Source: Bordetella parapertussis (lineage in GTDB: Bacteria > Pseudomonadota > Gammaproteobacteria > Burkholderiales > Burkholderiaceae_C). Taken from it: a DNA stretch of 17,598 nt. This document shows, piece after piece, positions 7,998 to 14,958 of this stretch (its first letter is position 1; every line of letters starts with the position of its first letter). The notes beneath the pieces are model-generated. The model searched no databases and was not told where the DNA came from. It worked only from the letters and a program-made list of their open reading frames with translations. The stretch spans positions 1 to 17,598 of the forward strand of contig CALQBT020000009.1 of NCBI GenBank assembly GCA_943328885.2, in the 5' to 3' direction. The position numbers were made by a program, and so were the translations under genes.

Positions 7998-8100
7998 GAT
8001 GGGCTCCAATGCGGGGTGGGTCTGCGACGATGGTAACGGCCTCCAGAGTGGCTTCGCACAGCCTCGGTATCATCGCGCAGCACCGCGCGAGCGCAACGAC

Positions 8101-8607
8101 ATGAACTCACCAGCCATCGATCCCAGGCTCATCGACGCCCTCCACCAGGCCAGCAGTCTGGAGCTGTTTCAACTGGGTGCGGTCATCGATCTCATGCTGC
8201 GCGACCCGCGCCGAATCGCTGCGGTGCGCGGCAGCCTTCAGCTGGGGCAGACGGTGCGCTTTTTCGATGGACGCGACGGCGCGCTGCGCAGCGGCCATGT
8301 GCTGGCGATGGCCAACGCCACGGTCACCTTGCATGAGACGGGGACACGCACGCATTGGAAGCTGCCCTATGCCGCCGTCGAGCCGCCGGGCGGCCCGAGC
8401 GCTGCCACGCCAGCCGCGCCGCAGCCGTTCAAACCCGGCCGGGCCGACTTCGACCGCGGCGACAAAGTGTCTTTCGAAGACAAATACCTGCAAACCCAGG
8501 TCGGAACGATCATCCGGATCAACCAGCAAACGGCCACGATCGACGCCGGCGACGGGCGATCCTGGCGGGTCGGCTTCGCGCTGCTGCGCCACGTCCACGA
8601 CATCTGA
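8101..8607 (+). CDS. Hypothetical protein with two SH3/KOW-like repeat units
   Basis: This 168-residue cytoplasmic protein has no signal peptide, and I cannot name it. Residues 1-45 form a helical N-terminus (IDALHQASSLELFQLGAVID then LMLRDPRRIAAVRG). Two similar beta-rich units follow at about 48-94 (LGQTVRFFDGRDG to WKLPYAAVE) and 119-165 (RGDKVSFEDKY to WRVGFALLRHV). They share a G-x-x-V-x-F opening, a central N-x-x-T-x-T and a closing W-[KR]-[LV]. A Pro/Ala-rich linker (95-118) separates them. The pattern resembles KOW/SH3-like barrels that bind RNA or protein, but this is fold-level inference. The start is the ATG at 8101. There is no clear ribosome binding site, although TATCAT about 30 bp upstream could serve as a -10 box. 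Confidence 0.75.
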   Translation: MNSPAIDPRLIDALHQASSLELFQLGAVIDLMLRDPRRIAAVRGSLQLGQTVRFFDGRDGALRSGHVLAMANATVTLHETGTRTHWKLPYAAVEPPGGPSAATPAAPQPFKPGRADFDRGDKVSFEDKYLQTQVGTIIRINQQTATIDAGDGRSWRVGFALLRHVHDI

Positions 8608-8799
8608 CCTGCGACCGCGGTCTGCGCTGTGACGGCAAGCCCTCAGCCGTGCGTGCGGCCGTGCCAGGGTCTCGGGTTGGCTTTTGCCGACGAGGTGTCG
8701 CAGTTGATCTTCGACGGCGCGCGCAACGGGTATCTGGGGGACGACTTGGCCCTGGCCACGCAGCGTGCGGGGCTCGATGCGGCGGCGCTGGGCGCGCGC

Positions 8800-10053
8800 T
8801 CAGACGGCATTGCCGATCGCGTCGTGCCGGATCAGGTCGTCGCGCCAGGTGACGGCGATCACCAGCGTCAACAGCAGGCCAGAGACGACGAAACCCATCG
8901 CTGTCGTCTGGTAGCCGACCCGCGGGATCATCGCGCCTGCGAGCAGCAGCCCGAGTGGTAGCGGGTAGATCGCCAGCATCCGCACGCCCATGATGCGGCC
9001 GCGAAAGCGCTGCTCGGCGGTGCGCAGCAAGATGATCGACAAGGTCACCCTGCTCAGGCTCTGGGCCGCGCCGGCCAGCACGAGCAAGCCCATCGCGACC
9101 GGCAGGCTGGTCGACAGCGCGAAGCCGACCAAGCACAGGTGCCAGGCGGCGCAGGTCGCGATCATGGTCCGCGCCGGCCGGACTTGTGTGCCGAACAGGC
9201 TCAGGCCCATCGAGCCGATCAGCGCACCGACCGCGAAGCTCGCCACCAGCCAGCCCAGACCGCGCTGGTCAAGCTGGAAGACCTCGCGTGCGATGTATGG
9301 CATCAGGCCGTTGGTCAAAGGGAATGCGGTCAGGTTCACCAGCGCAGCCAGGCTCATCACGGCACACAAGCGCGGCGTGTGCCAGATGTAGGCCAGGCCT
9401 TCCTGGAGGTCGCGCCATGGCGATGGGCGCGCGGTCGCGGGGTGAGCGGGCTGCAGCGGGCGCGAACCCGGGCGTCCATCGGTCAGCAGCGTGAGCAGCG
9501 CGCCGACGAGGTAAATACTGGTGATGGCCAGGTAGGCCGGCGCCATGCCGAACGTGGTCATGAAGCCCGCGCCCGCCAGTGCGCCACCGACCCGGGCCGA
9601 ATCATGCGTCGTTCTCGAAATTCCCATCGCCGCCACCAGATGGTCAGGCGGTACGGTGGCACCGACCAGTGCGCTGCGAATGCCGATGTCCATGGGCCTG
9701 ACCAGACCCGACATGGCGGCAACGACCAGCACCAGCGTTGGATCTAGTTGCCGGGTCAGCGCGAGAAACAGGATCACGGCGGCAAACAGCGTGTACCACA
9801 AGCGCATTGCGGCGAGCACGTTGCGCAAGCCCAGCCGGTCGCCCAGAACGCCGAGCAGGGGCGAGACCAGCGTGCCGATGAACAGCAGCGAGCCGAACAC
9901 CGTCAACATCACCACCGAGCCGGTCTCGACCAGCACATACCAGCCCAGGATCAGCGTCTCCATCTCGAGCGCCCAGGCCGTGCACAGGTCAGCCGGCCAC
10001 TGGAACAGAAAACTGCGGGTGCGAAAAGCGGCCAGCGCGGAGTTCGCGCTCAT
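8800..10053 (-). CDS. MFS transporter (MFS_3 / EntS-like exporter family)
   Basis: This 417-residue membrane protein has hydrophobic stretches throughout, consistent with about 12 transmembrane helices. The MFS motif A is seen between helices 2 and 3 (GVLGDRLGLRNVL, about 68-80). The N-terminus FRTRSFLFQWPADLCTAWALE and the sequence LVRPMDIGIRSALVGATVPP resemble the MFS_3 group, which includes the enterobactin exporter EntS. A break at about residues 198-220 (GRPGSRPLQPAHPATARPSP) fits the central cytoplasmic loop. The ATG at 10053 is chosen because the conserved sequence begins there; the frame extends upstream to 10152 but that part overlaps the thioesterase gene. It starts 19 bp after the thioesterase stop, so the two are probably co-transcribed. 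The exported compound is unknown. Confidence 0.88.
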   Translation of the reverse strand: MSANSALAAFRTRSFLFQWPADLCTAWALEMETLILGWYVLVETGSVVMLTVFGSLLFIGTLVSPLLGVLGDRLGLRNVLAAMRLWYTLFAAVILFLALTRQLDPTLVLVVAAMSGLVRPMDIGIRSALVGATVPPDHLVAAMGISRTTHDSARVGGALAGAGFMTTFGMAPAYLAITSIYLVGALLTLLTDGRPGSRPLQPAHPATARPSPWRDLQEGLAYIWHTPRLCAVMSLAALVNLTAFPLTNGLMPYIAREVFQLDQRGLGWLVASFAVGALIGSMGLSLFGTQVRPARTMIATCAAWHLCLVGFALSTSLPVAMGLLVLAGAAQSLSRVTLSIILLRTAEQRFRGRIMGVRMLAIYPLPLGLLLAGAMIPRVGYQTTAMGFVVSGLLLTLVIAVTWRDDLIRHDAIGNAV

Positions 10054-10072
10054 GGTGTGGACGGGGTCGTCA

Positions 10073-10498
10073 TCAGGGGGGAGTTCCCGCCGCTTTGGGC
10101 TCGATGATGCGGAACGTGGCCTGGCCGAAGGCGACGACGGTGTTGCGCACATCCCGGAGTTCGGCGCGCACGAACACTGTGCGTCCGGACTGGTGAGTTG
10201 TTGTCGCCAGGCACGAGAACGGGCCGTGCCGGGCCGGTGTCGGGTACTGGATGCTGCAGTCGACGGTCGCGCAGCCGCGGTCAGGAGCCAGCGAAAGCAC
10301 CGCGAAGGCCATCGTCGTGTCGATCACCGTGAACAGGATGCCGCCGTGCGGCTGACCCGGTGTGGGCCAGCACACCTGGGGGTTTGGGCTGAGGGTGGAC
10401 CGCGCGCTGCCGTCCTGCGCTTCGTGGAGTTCGATGCCGATCGTCTGGTACAGCGGGTTGACGTTGAGCGTGGCGATGCGGTCGGCCGAGAGTTCCAA
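10073..10498 (-). CDS. PaaI-family hotdog-fold thioesterase
   Basis: This 141-residue protein carries the PaaI/HotDog signature PHGGILFTVIDTTMAF, with HGG at 51-53 and the probable catalytic Asp60. The family hydrolyses acyl- or aryl-CoA thioesters in the cytoplasm. The start is uncommon. No ATG is available, and a TTG at 10498 has GGAG (complement of 10507-10510) eight bases upstream. A second TTG at 10516 is in frame but has no ribosome binding site. The gene lies 46 bp downstream of the beta-lactamase-like gene and 19 bp upstream of the MFS gene on the same strand, suggesting a hydrolase-thioesterase-exporter transcript. The family is clear; the substrate is unknown. Confidence 0.82.
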   Translation of the reverse strand: MELSADRIATLNVNPLYQTIGIELHEAQDGSARSTLSPNPQVCWPTPGQPHGGILFTVIDTTMAFAVLSLAPDRGCATVDCSIQYPTPARHGPFSCLATTTHQSGRTVFVRAELRDVRNTVVAFGQATFRIIEPKAAGTPP

Positions 10499-10544
10499 GT
10501 GGCGGGCTCCAATCAAGGTAAGAGGGCAGGCGTGGTAAGGGCGT

Positions 10545-11762
10545 TCAATCCGCCAGCGCCTGATACGTCAGGTTGCGCATCAGCGCCCGGTAGTGGCGCC
10601 GCAGTTCAGGCGCGCACAGCATCAGCACAGCGACCAGTTGCTCGGCTGGGTCGATCCAGAAATAGCTGCCGAACGCGCCCGACCAGTAGAACTCGCCGAC
10701 TGAGCCGGGCACCGGGTTGCGGCCGGGTTCTGTGCGGACGCAGAACCCCAGCCCGAAACCTTGGCCGAACTCAGGCAAAGGTGCCGATTCCTCGAACTGC
10801 GCACGCGCAGTGGCTGACACCGCGATGCCGGGCGGCAGGTGGTCGCAGGACATCAGCGCGACCGTCTTGCGCGCGAGCAGCCGAACGCCGTCGAGTTCGC
10901 CGCCGTTGATCAACATCTGCGCGAAGCGCAGATAGTCGGGTGCGGTCGAGACCATGCCGCCGCCGCCCGACAGGAAATTCGGCTTGATGCTGAGCTTGCG
11001 CGGCATCGGCGGGCGTTCGCCGGTCATCGGGTCGACCAAGGCCTCGGCGATGCGGTGGGCTTCGGTCGGCGCCACGACGAAGCCGGTGTCCTTCATGCCC
11101 AGCGGCTGGGTGATGCGTTCGGCGATGAACTGGTCCAGCGCCAGACCCGACACCGCTTCGACCAGGCAGCCCAGCACGTCGGTGGACATGCCGTAGTCCC
11201 AGACGCTGCCGGGCTGGTGCTGCAAGGGCAGGGCGGCGAGCTTGTCGATGAACTGCGCCGAGGTCTGGTTTCGGTCTGCTGGTTCCACCGCGCGGTAGGC
11301 CTGCTTGACCAGCGAATCGCCATAGTGTCCGTAGGTGATGCCCGAGGTGTGGCGCAGCAGGTCGTGGACCGAGATCTCGCGCCGGGGCGCTTCAAGTTTG
11401 AGGACTGTTGCACCCGTGGCGTCGACCGTTTCGACGCCGACCTGCAGGTCTTTGAGCGCTGGCAGGTAGGTCGACACCGGGTTCACCAAGCGAACCAGTC
11501 CTTGCTCGACCAGCATCATCACCGCCACCGAGACCATCGGTTTGGTCATCGAGGCGATACGAAAGATCGAGTCGACCTCCATCGGCAGCCCTTTTTCCCG
11601 GTCGCGGTAGCCGAAGGCTTCGAGGTAGGCCAGTTGGCCGCGCCTGGCGATCAGCGCGACCGCGCCTGGAATCGAGCCTTTTTCGACATCTTGCTCGAAC
11701 GCGGTCTTGATGCGCAGCGCGCGCTCGGGCAGCAGCAGCTTGGGGTTCGAGGGCAGCGACAT
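10545..11762 (-). CDS. Serine hydrolase of the beta-lactamase / class C-like (EstB, family VIII esterase) family
   Basis: This is a 405-residue enzyme when started at the ATG at 11762. The nucleophile motif SxxK is IASMTKP (S71, K74), and the second motif is a tyrosine in [11 protein letters not shown] (Y190). Also present are [21 protein letters not shown] and a glycine-rich [11 protein letters not shown]. These match the Beta-lactamase (PF00144) domain of class C-like esterases and peptidases. No signal peptide is seen, so it is probably cytoplasmic and an esterase rather than an antibiotic-resistance enzyme. The ATG is preceded by AAGGA ten bases upstream. The reading frame is open without a stop into the bufB/bufC' region, so an automated annotation may report one 817-residue fused protein. 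I regard 11762 as the true start because homology to the hydrolase family begins just after it. Confidence 0.85.
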   Translation of the reverse strand: MSLPSNPKLLLPERALRIKTAFEQDVEKGSIPGAVALIARRGQLAYLEAFGYRDREKGLPMEVDSIFRIASMTKPMVSVAVMMLVEQGLVRLVNPVSTYLPALKDLQVGVETVDATGATVLKLEAPRREISVHDLLRHTSGITYGHYGDSLVKQAYRAVEPADRNQTSAQFIDKLAALPLQHQPGSVWDYGMSTDVLGCLVEAVSGLALDQFIAERITQPLGMKDTGFVVAPTEAHRIAEALVDPMTGERPPMPRKLSIKPNFLSGGGGMVSTAPDYLRFAQMLINGGELDGVRLLARKTVALMSCDHLPPGIAVSATARAQFEESAPLPEFGQGFGLGFCVRTEPGRNPVPGSVGEFYWSGAFGSYFWIDPAEQLVAVLMLCAPELRRHYRALMRNLTYQALAD

Positions 11763-12998
11763 GTCCAGAGCGTCCTTGGTCAGCGTGGAAAGGCCGGCGC
11801 TGCGTGGGCAGTCGGACCAGCTTGAGATTATCGGCGCTGCCGGCTCCTGCGCTGGTATTGATTGATCCATTGAATCACCGGCGCAAATCTCGGTCCGGCC
11901 CTGGCCGCCCTCTTGGCGCTGCAGCACCGGGAAAGCGGCCGCCAGTGTCTTGTGGGTCGTGCCCAGCAGATGGCCGCGATAGCGGGCAAAACGCGAGGCA
12001 GCGCTGGGGCCGCGGAAAGCCTTGGGCAGTTGCTGGCCCGACAAGGCGCTTGCAAAGTCTTGCTGGAGTCGGGTCAGCGCAGGCGCCGGTATGGCCGCGC
12101 CGCCTTCGCGCGCGCCGGTCTGTGACACGCCGCCCCCCTCAGCGCGAGCCCGGGTCAGAGCCGACTCGGCGGGGCAGGGCTGTCGCATCATCGCGCGTGC
12201 GATGGCGGCTTCGGCCAGCAGCACTTCCAACGCGGGAATGTCGGTGTCCCATTCGATCAGTGTGGGCACCGGCCCTAAGCGTTGCAGCGCGCACTGGTAG
12301 AGCTGCCAGACCGGCGCGGCCACCGCAGCGCCATGGTGGTCTATCACCGCATCGGGTGTGACGAGGTGGCCGGCCAAGTGGATTTCAAGCACCTGTTGAG
12401 GCGCCACGGTGTCGATTGCCTGCAGCGCCGACTCCTGGTGGTTGCACTGGTTCACACACAGGTTGCTGACGTCGAGCAGGATGCCGCAGCCGGTGCGTTG
12501 CGCGACTTCGTACAAAAACTCGGCTTCGCTCATCGCGTCGGCGCGGTAGCGGAGATAGGTCGAGACGTTCTCCAAAAGGATGGTTTGTTGGATCGCATCC
12601 TGTACCTGGTGGACCCACTGGCAAACCAGCTCGAGCGCGGGTCGCGACAGCGGCAGCGGCAGCAAGTCATTCAGGTGCCGGTCTGCCACTGCGCCCCAGC
12701 ACAGGTGCTCGGACACCAGCGCAGGCTCTAGCGCCCTGACCAACTGCGCGACGCGCTGCAGATGCACTGGGCTGAAGCCCTGCGCCGAGCCGATGCCCAT
12801 GCCAACACCGTGCAGGCTGATGGGATAGCGCTGCCGCAACTCGAACAACACATGGCGGTCCACACCGCCTGCCTGCAAATAGTTCTCGGTGTGGACTTCG
12901 AGCCAGTCGACAGCCACTTGCTGCTGCATGAACTCGCGATAGTGGCGTGCTCTCAGTCCAATCCCAACGCCCTGCAACTGGGCCGCGCTCGCAGGCAT
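11763..12998 (-). CDS. bufB: BufB-type multinuclear non-haem iron oxygenase (DUF692/MNIO) fused to a truncated BufC
   Basis: Residues 1-270 form a complete DUF692 (MNIO) TIM-barrel, the enzyme family that modifies cysteines of bufferin precursors. Candidate iron ligands and landmark motifs are all present: SLHGVG (H63), VSEHLCWG (E97, H98), LLENVSTY (E143), [10 protein letters not shown] (D176, N179), CNH (H187), EIHLAGH (H207), IDHHG (D220-H222) and IEWDTD (E249). The iron site therefore looks intact. A linker (276-307) leads to about 55 residues of a BufC-like DUF2063 domain (308-362), after which homology stops. No stop codon follows; the frame runs on to 10545 through the hydrolase gene. 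The start ATG lies 15 bp after the bufA stop, implying translational coupling, and has only a weak ribosome binding site. The enzyme call is firm; whether the protein is made as a fusion is open. Confidence 0.85.
11907..12077 (-). pseudogene. bufC: bufC remnant (N-terminal part of DUF2063 domain)
   Basis: Residues 308-364 of the bufB frame read [12 protein letters not shown], then [11 protein letters not shown], then [12 protein letters not shown]. They match the opening helices of the DUF2063 / BufC family (LxxLQxxFxxAL, RxxxYRxxx, LxxAFPV). Family members normally continue for roughly another 190 residues with a PP-containing segment. Here the next 48 codons ([19 protein letters not shown] region) show no similarity to them, and the hydrolase gene follows. 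I inspected the other minus-strand frames of this stretch and found no displaced BufC sequence, so a deletion rather than a frameshift is likely. Confidence 0.7.
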
Positions 12999-13013
12999 CG
13001 GGAGCCGCCAGCG

Positions 13014-13279
13014 CTACTTCGTTTTCTTCTTCTTGGCTTCCTCGGCAGTCATGCCACCTGACTGTTTACAAGTGCCTTTGGCCACGTACGTCCAATCGTT
13101 TGCACTCTTGTCGGATGTGATCTGTCCGGCGCAGGAGTGCGAGCCGTTCAAAGAGGCGCAATCGTTTTGCCCAGCCTTGGCGATGCCGTAGCATTTTCTT
13201 TGGCCGCGTCGGCGCCAACGGCCGGCGCAGCGACCAGCGCGGTCAATGCTGCGGCGAGCAGGATCTGTCGTTTGTCCAA
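13014..13279 (-). pseudogene. bufA: BufA1-type bufferin precursor (DUF2282), interrupted by a one-base frameshift
   Basis: The start is a TTG at 13279 with AGGAGA upstream. The first frame encodes a signal peptide, [20 protein letters not shown] then VGADAAKE. The conserved core sits one frame over and begins [17 protein letters not shown], then [23 protein letters not shown] and a lysine-rich end before TAG at 13014-13016. Adding one T to the four-T run at 13194-13197 (an A on the coding strand) restores a continuous 88-residue protein with the motif KEKCYG and four cysteines at 30, 41, 50 and 71, as expected for DUF2282 bufferins. As given, the product would stop after 43 residues. Bufferins are secreted copper-binding RiPPs matured by BufB/BufC, and bufB follows 15 bp downstream. 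The frameshift may be a real null mutation or a homopolymer base error. Confidence 0.85.
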
Positions 13280-13350
13280 GTGAAGTCTCCTGAAAAAAGC
13301 GGGCGGGCGGTCTATGACGGTGGCCAGCTTAAGGCACTGACGGCAGGCCG

Positions 13351-13356
13351 ATTGTA
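13351..13356 (-). promoter_or_regulatory. Possible -10 element for bufA
   Basis: On the minus strand this reads TACAAT, five of six matches to the sigma-70 -10 box, about 70 bp upstream of the bufA TTG start. No convincing -35 box is found 16-18 bp further upstream. The promoter may therefore need an activator or an alternative sigma factor, or this may not be the promoter. Confidence 0.25.
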
Positions 13357-13421
13357 TTTCGGCGTCTTTGTCGGATTTTTTGACAAGCGCCACCTGGTCG
13401 ATCCGACCCGATCAGTGCAAA

Positions 13422-13437
13422 CCCTTGTGGACAAAGG
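13422..13437. promoter_or_regulatory. Inverted repeat upstream of the sigma-54-like promoter (candidate activator site)
   Basis: CCCTTGT (13422-13428) and ACAAAGG (13431-13437) are inverted repeats matching at six of seven positions, with a two-base spacer. A second dyad using the same half-site, TTGTC (13368-13372) and GACAA (13382-13386), lies further upstream. Sigma-54 promoters need an upstream enhancer-binding protein, for which PrsR is the known candidate in PEP-CTERM systems. The link is inference. Confidence 0.25.
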
Positions 13438-13449
13438 CATTTGGCAAAG

Positions 13450-13465
13450 TGGCACGAAATCTGCA
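13450..13465 (+). promoter_or_regulatory. Sigma-54 (RpoN)-type -24/-12 promoter for the PEP-CTERM gene
   Basis: TGGCAC (13450-13455), a five-base spacer and CTGCA (13461-13465) match the sigma-54 consensus TGGCAC-N5-TTGCA except for one base. The obligatory GG (13451-13452) and GC (13463-13464) are separated by exactly 10 bp. Transcription would begin near 13475, about 100 bp before the ATG of the PEP-CTERM gene. Expression of short PEP-CTERM genes through RpoN and the PrsK/PrsR system has been described in floc-forming betaproteobacteria, which supports the call. Confidence 0.65.
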
Positions 13466-13574
13466 ACTTGGTCGCGGCTGCGCGATCTCGACGCGATGCG
13501 CCCAGGCCCTGCTACCGCGTAGCCAGCATTGAGGGAGAGGTGCTTATGGCAGCAATGCCAACAAGGAAACTGCG

Positions 13575-13949
13575 ATGAAGCACTTCAGGAAGTCAATCCT
13601 CGCCGCCGCGCTGTCGGTTGCGTTTTTGTCGGTGCACGGGGTTGCCCAGGCAGACGACAGCAGTCCCCAGAGTGGCCAGCAGGACACAGGGAACGCACCT
13701 ACAGGCAACACCGATAGCTCCGGCGACAACCCTGGTGACAAAGGCGGCGACAAAGGCGGGGACAAAGGCGGCGACAAAGGCGGGGACAAAGGCGGTGACA
13801 AAGGCGGTGACAAAGGCGACGATGCCAATCATGCCAACACCGTCCCCGAGCCCGACAGCTTGGCGCTGGTGGCACTTGCTTTGGCGGGACTGGCGGCCTT
13901 GCTCAGGCGCGAACCGGCGCTGCAACCCAGCGCCGCCCCAGGCGATTGA
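13575..13949 (+). CDS. Small secreted PEP-CTERM sorting-domain protein with GDKG repeats
   Basis: This 124-residue exported protein has a signal peptide at about 1-26 (MKHFRKSILAAALSVAFLSV then AQA), a Ser/Gly/Asp/Asn-rich low-complexity region (27-53), and seven tandem GDKG units (54-81). A canonical PEP-CTERM signal follows: VPEP at 90-93, a hydrophobic helix SLALVALALAGLAALL (95-110) and RR at 111-112. The tail (EPALQPSAAPGD) is longer than usual, since most such proteins end at the basic cluster. PEP-CTERM proteins are exported, then recognised and cleaved by an exosortase, and short repeat-rich members are linked to exopolysaccharide and floc formation. No exosortase gene lies in the window. 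AAGGAA precedes the ATG. Divergent from bufA, it ends 37 bp from the convergent Bug gene. Confidence 0.88.
   Translation: MKHFRKSILAAALSVAFLSVHGVAQADDSSPQSGQQDTGNAPTGNTDSSGDNPGDKGGDKGGDKGGDKGGDKGGDKGGDKGDDANHANTVPEPDSLALVALALAGLAALLRREPALQPSAAPGD
13734..13817 (+). repeat. Seven tandem 12-bp units encoding GDKG
   Basis: The unit GGNGACAAAGGC is repeated seven times without interruption (84 bp). Only the third base of the first glycine codon varies, in the order T, C, G, C, G, T, T; the rest is identical. The period is a multiple of three, so gain or loss of units changes protein length without shifting the frame. The near identity suggests recent expansion by slippage. Confidence 0.95.
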
Positions 13950-13986
13950 ACCGCTTCCGGCCGGCGATGGTCTGACAGTGTGATGC

Positions 13987-14958
13987 TCAATCGAATTTCG
14001 CGCCAGATTCCTTCACGACCTTGGCCCAACGCGTCTTCTCGTCACGGATGAAGGCGCCGAAGTCGGCGGGTGAACCGGGTCGGGTTTCTGCGCCGGCCTT
14101 GACGAGCCGGTCTTGCATCTCGGCGGTAGCGAGGATCTTGGTGATCGTGGTGTGCAGCTTGGCAACGATCTCGACCGGTGTCGCGGCCGGTCCGACGATG
14201 CCCTGGAACGAGCCGGTCTCGAAGCCCGCAAGGCCTGAAGACTCGGCCACCGTCGGGATGTCGGGCGCCGACGCGAAGCGCTTCGCGCTCGACACCGCCA
14301 AGGCCTTGAGCTTGCCGTCCTTGACCAGCGGATAGGTCGCGAGCATGCCGTTGAACAACACCTGGGCCGACCCGCCCATCACGTCGGCGATGGCTTGCGA
14401 GCCGCCCTTGTACGGGATGTAAGTCCATTGGATGCCGGCGCGCATCGCGAAATCGATGCCCGCGAGGTGGTTGGCGCCGCCGATGCCTGAGATCGCGAAG
14501 TTCAGCGAATTCGGCTTGGCCTTGGCCAGCGCGACCAGTTCCCTGGCGTCCTTGGCGGCCACCGACGGGTGCACCGCGAGGATGTGCGGCGAGTAAGCCA
14601 CCATGATGACCGGCGCGAAGTCTTTGGTCGGGTCAAAGGGCAGCGCAGGAAAGACGCTGGGGGCGATCGCGAGCGAGCCGATGTCGCCCAGCAGCAGCGT
14701 GTAACCATCGGGCGCGGACTTGGCGACGAAATCGGCGCCCAGGTTGCCGGTGGCGCCGGCCTTGTTCTCAACGATCACGGGCTGGCCCAGCGCCTCGGTG
14801 ATCTTCGGTCCCAGTGACCGCGCCAGGATGTCGGAGGTGCCGCCCGGCGGGTAAGGCACGATGATCTTGATCGGCTTGGCCGGCCAGGCCTGAGCGAATG
14901 CGGCGCCGGCCAGGACAAGGGCGGATGCGAGCGCAAGCAACTGGCGGATGGCGTTCAT
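13987..14958 (-). CDS. Bug/TctC family tripartite tricarboxylate transporter substrate-binding protein
   Basis: This 323-residue periplasmic receptor of the Bug (Bordetella uptake gene) / TctC family has a signal peptide at about 1-22 (MNAIRQLLALASALVLAGAA then FAQA). Its conserved opening is WPAKPIKIIVPYPPGGTSDI, followed by GQPVIVENKAGATGNLGADFVAKSAPDGYTLL. Ligand-loop motifs include ISGIGGANHLAGI and YIPYKGGSQAIADVMGGSAQVLFNG. These proteins bind small carboxylates, amides or nucleobase-like compounds, and are greatly expanded in Burkholderiales. Most, like this one, have no adjacent TctAB membrane genes. The ATG at 14958 is chosen because a signal peptide starts there; the frame extends to 15006 with residues unlike the family. 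The ligand is unknown. The divergent class II aldolase shares its upstream region. Confidence 0.93.
   Translation of the reverse strand: MNAIRQLLALASALVLAGAAFAQAWPAKPIKIIVPYPPGGTSDILARSLGPKITEALGQPVIVENKAGATGNLGADFVAKSAPDGYTLLLGDIGSLAIAPSVFPALPFDPTKDFAPVIMVAYSPHILAVHPSVAAKDARELVALAKAKPNSLNFAISGIGGANHLAGIDFAMRAGIQWTYIPYKGGSQAIADVMGGSAQVLFNGMLATYPLVKDGKLKALAVSSAKRFASAPDIPTVAESSGLAGFETGSFQGIVGPAATPVEIVAKLHTTITKILATAEMQDRLVKAGAETRPGSPADFGAFIRDEKTRWAKVVKESGAKFD

Noticed and set aside
8629..8961. Small plus-strand frame starting at 8629 after the SH3-like gene
   Set aside because: Its second half is antisense to the MFS gene and its first half has no ribosome binding site or recognisable domain. 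The 192 bp between 8608 and 8799 are treated as non-coding.
9545..10909. Plus-strand open frame of 454 codons antisense to the MFS, thioesterase and hydrolase genes
   Set aside because: It crosses three well-supported minus-strand genes and has composition typical of antisense shadow frames.
10545..11762. Antibiotic-resistance beta-lactamase
   Set aside because: There is no signal peptide, and the SMTK/YGMS motif set and TSGI, GGGGM landmarks fit esterase-like class C relatives rather than a periplasmic AmpC.
13190..13202. Programmed ribosomal frameshift or transcriptional slippage in bufA
   Set aside because: In the zero frame the site reads GCC AAA GAA AAT, which gives no X-XXY-YYZ slippery heptamer, and a run of four A is too short for efficient polymerase slippage. 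Mutation or base error is simpler.
13734..13817. Short direct repeats that could suggest a CRISPR array
   Set aside because: The units are 12 bp, contiguous, without spacers and in frame inside a gene.
13544..13828. Minus-strand open frame with repeated PLSP motifs over the PEP-CTERM gene
   Set aside because: It is the mirror image of the GDKG-coding repeat. The plus-strand reading has a signal peptide, ribosome binding site and sorting signal; the minus strand has none.
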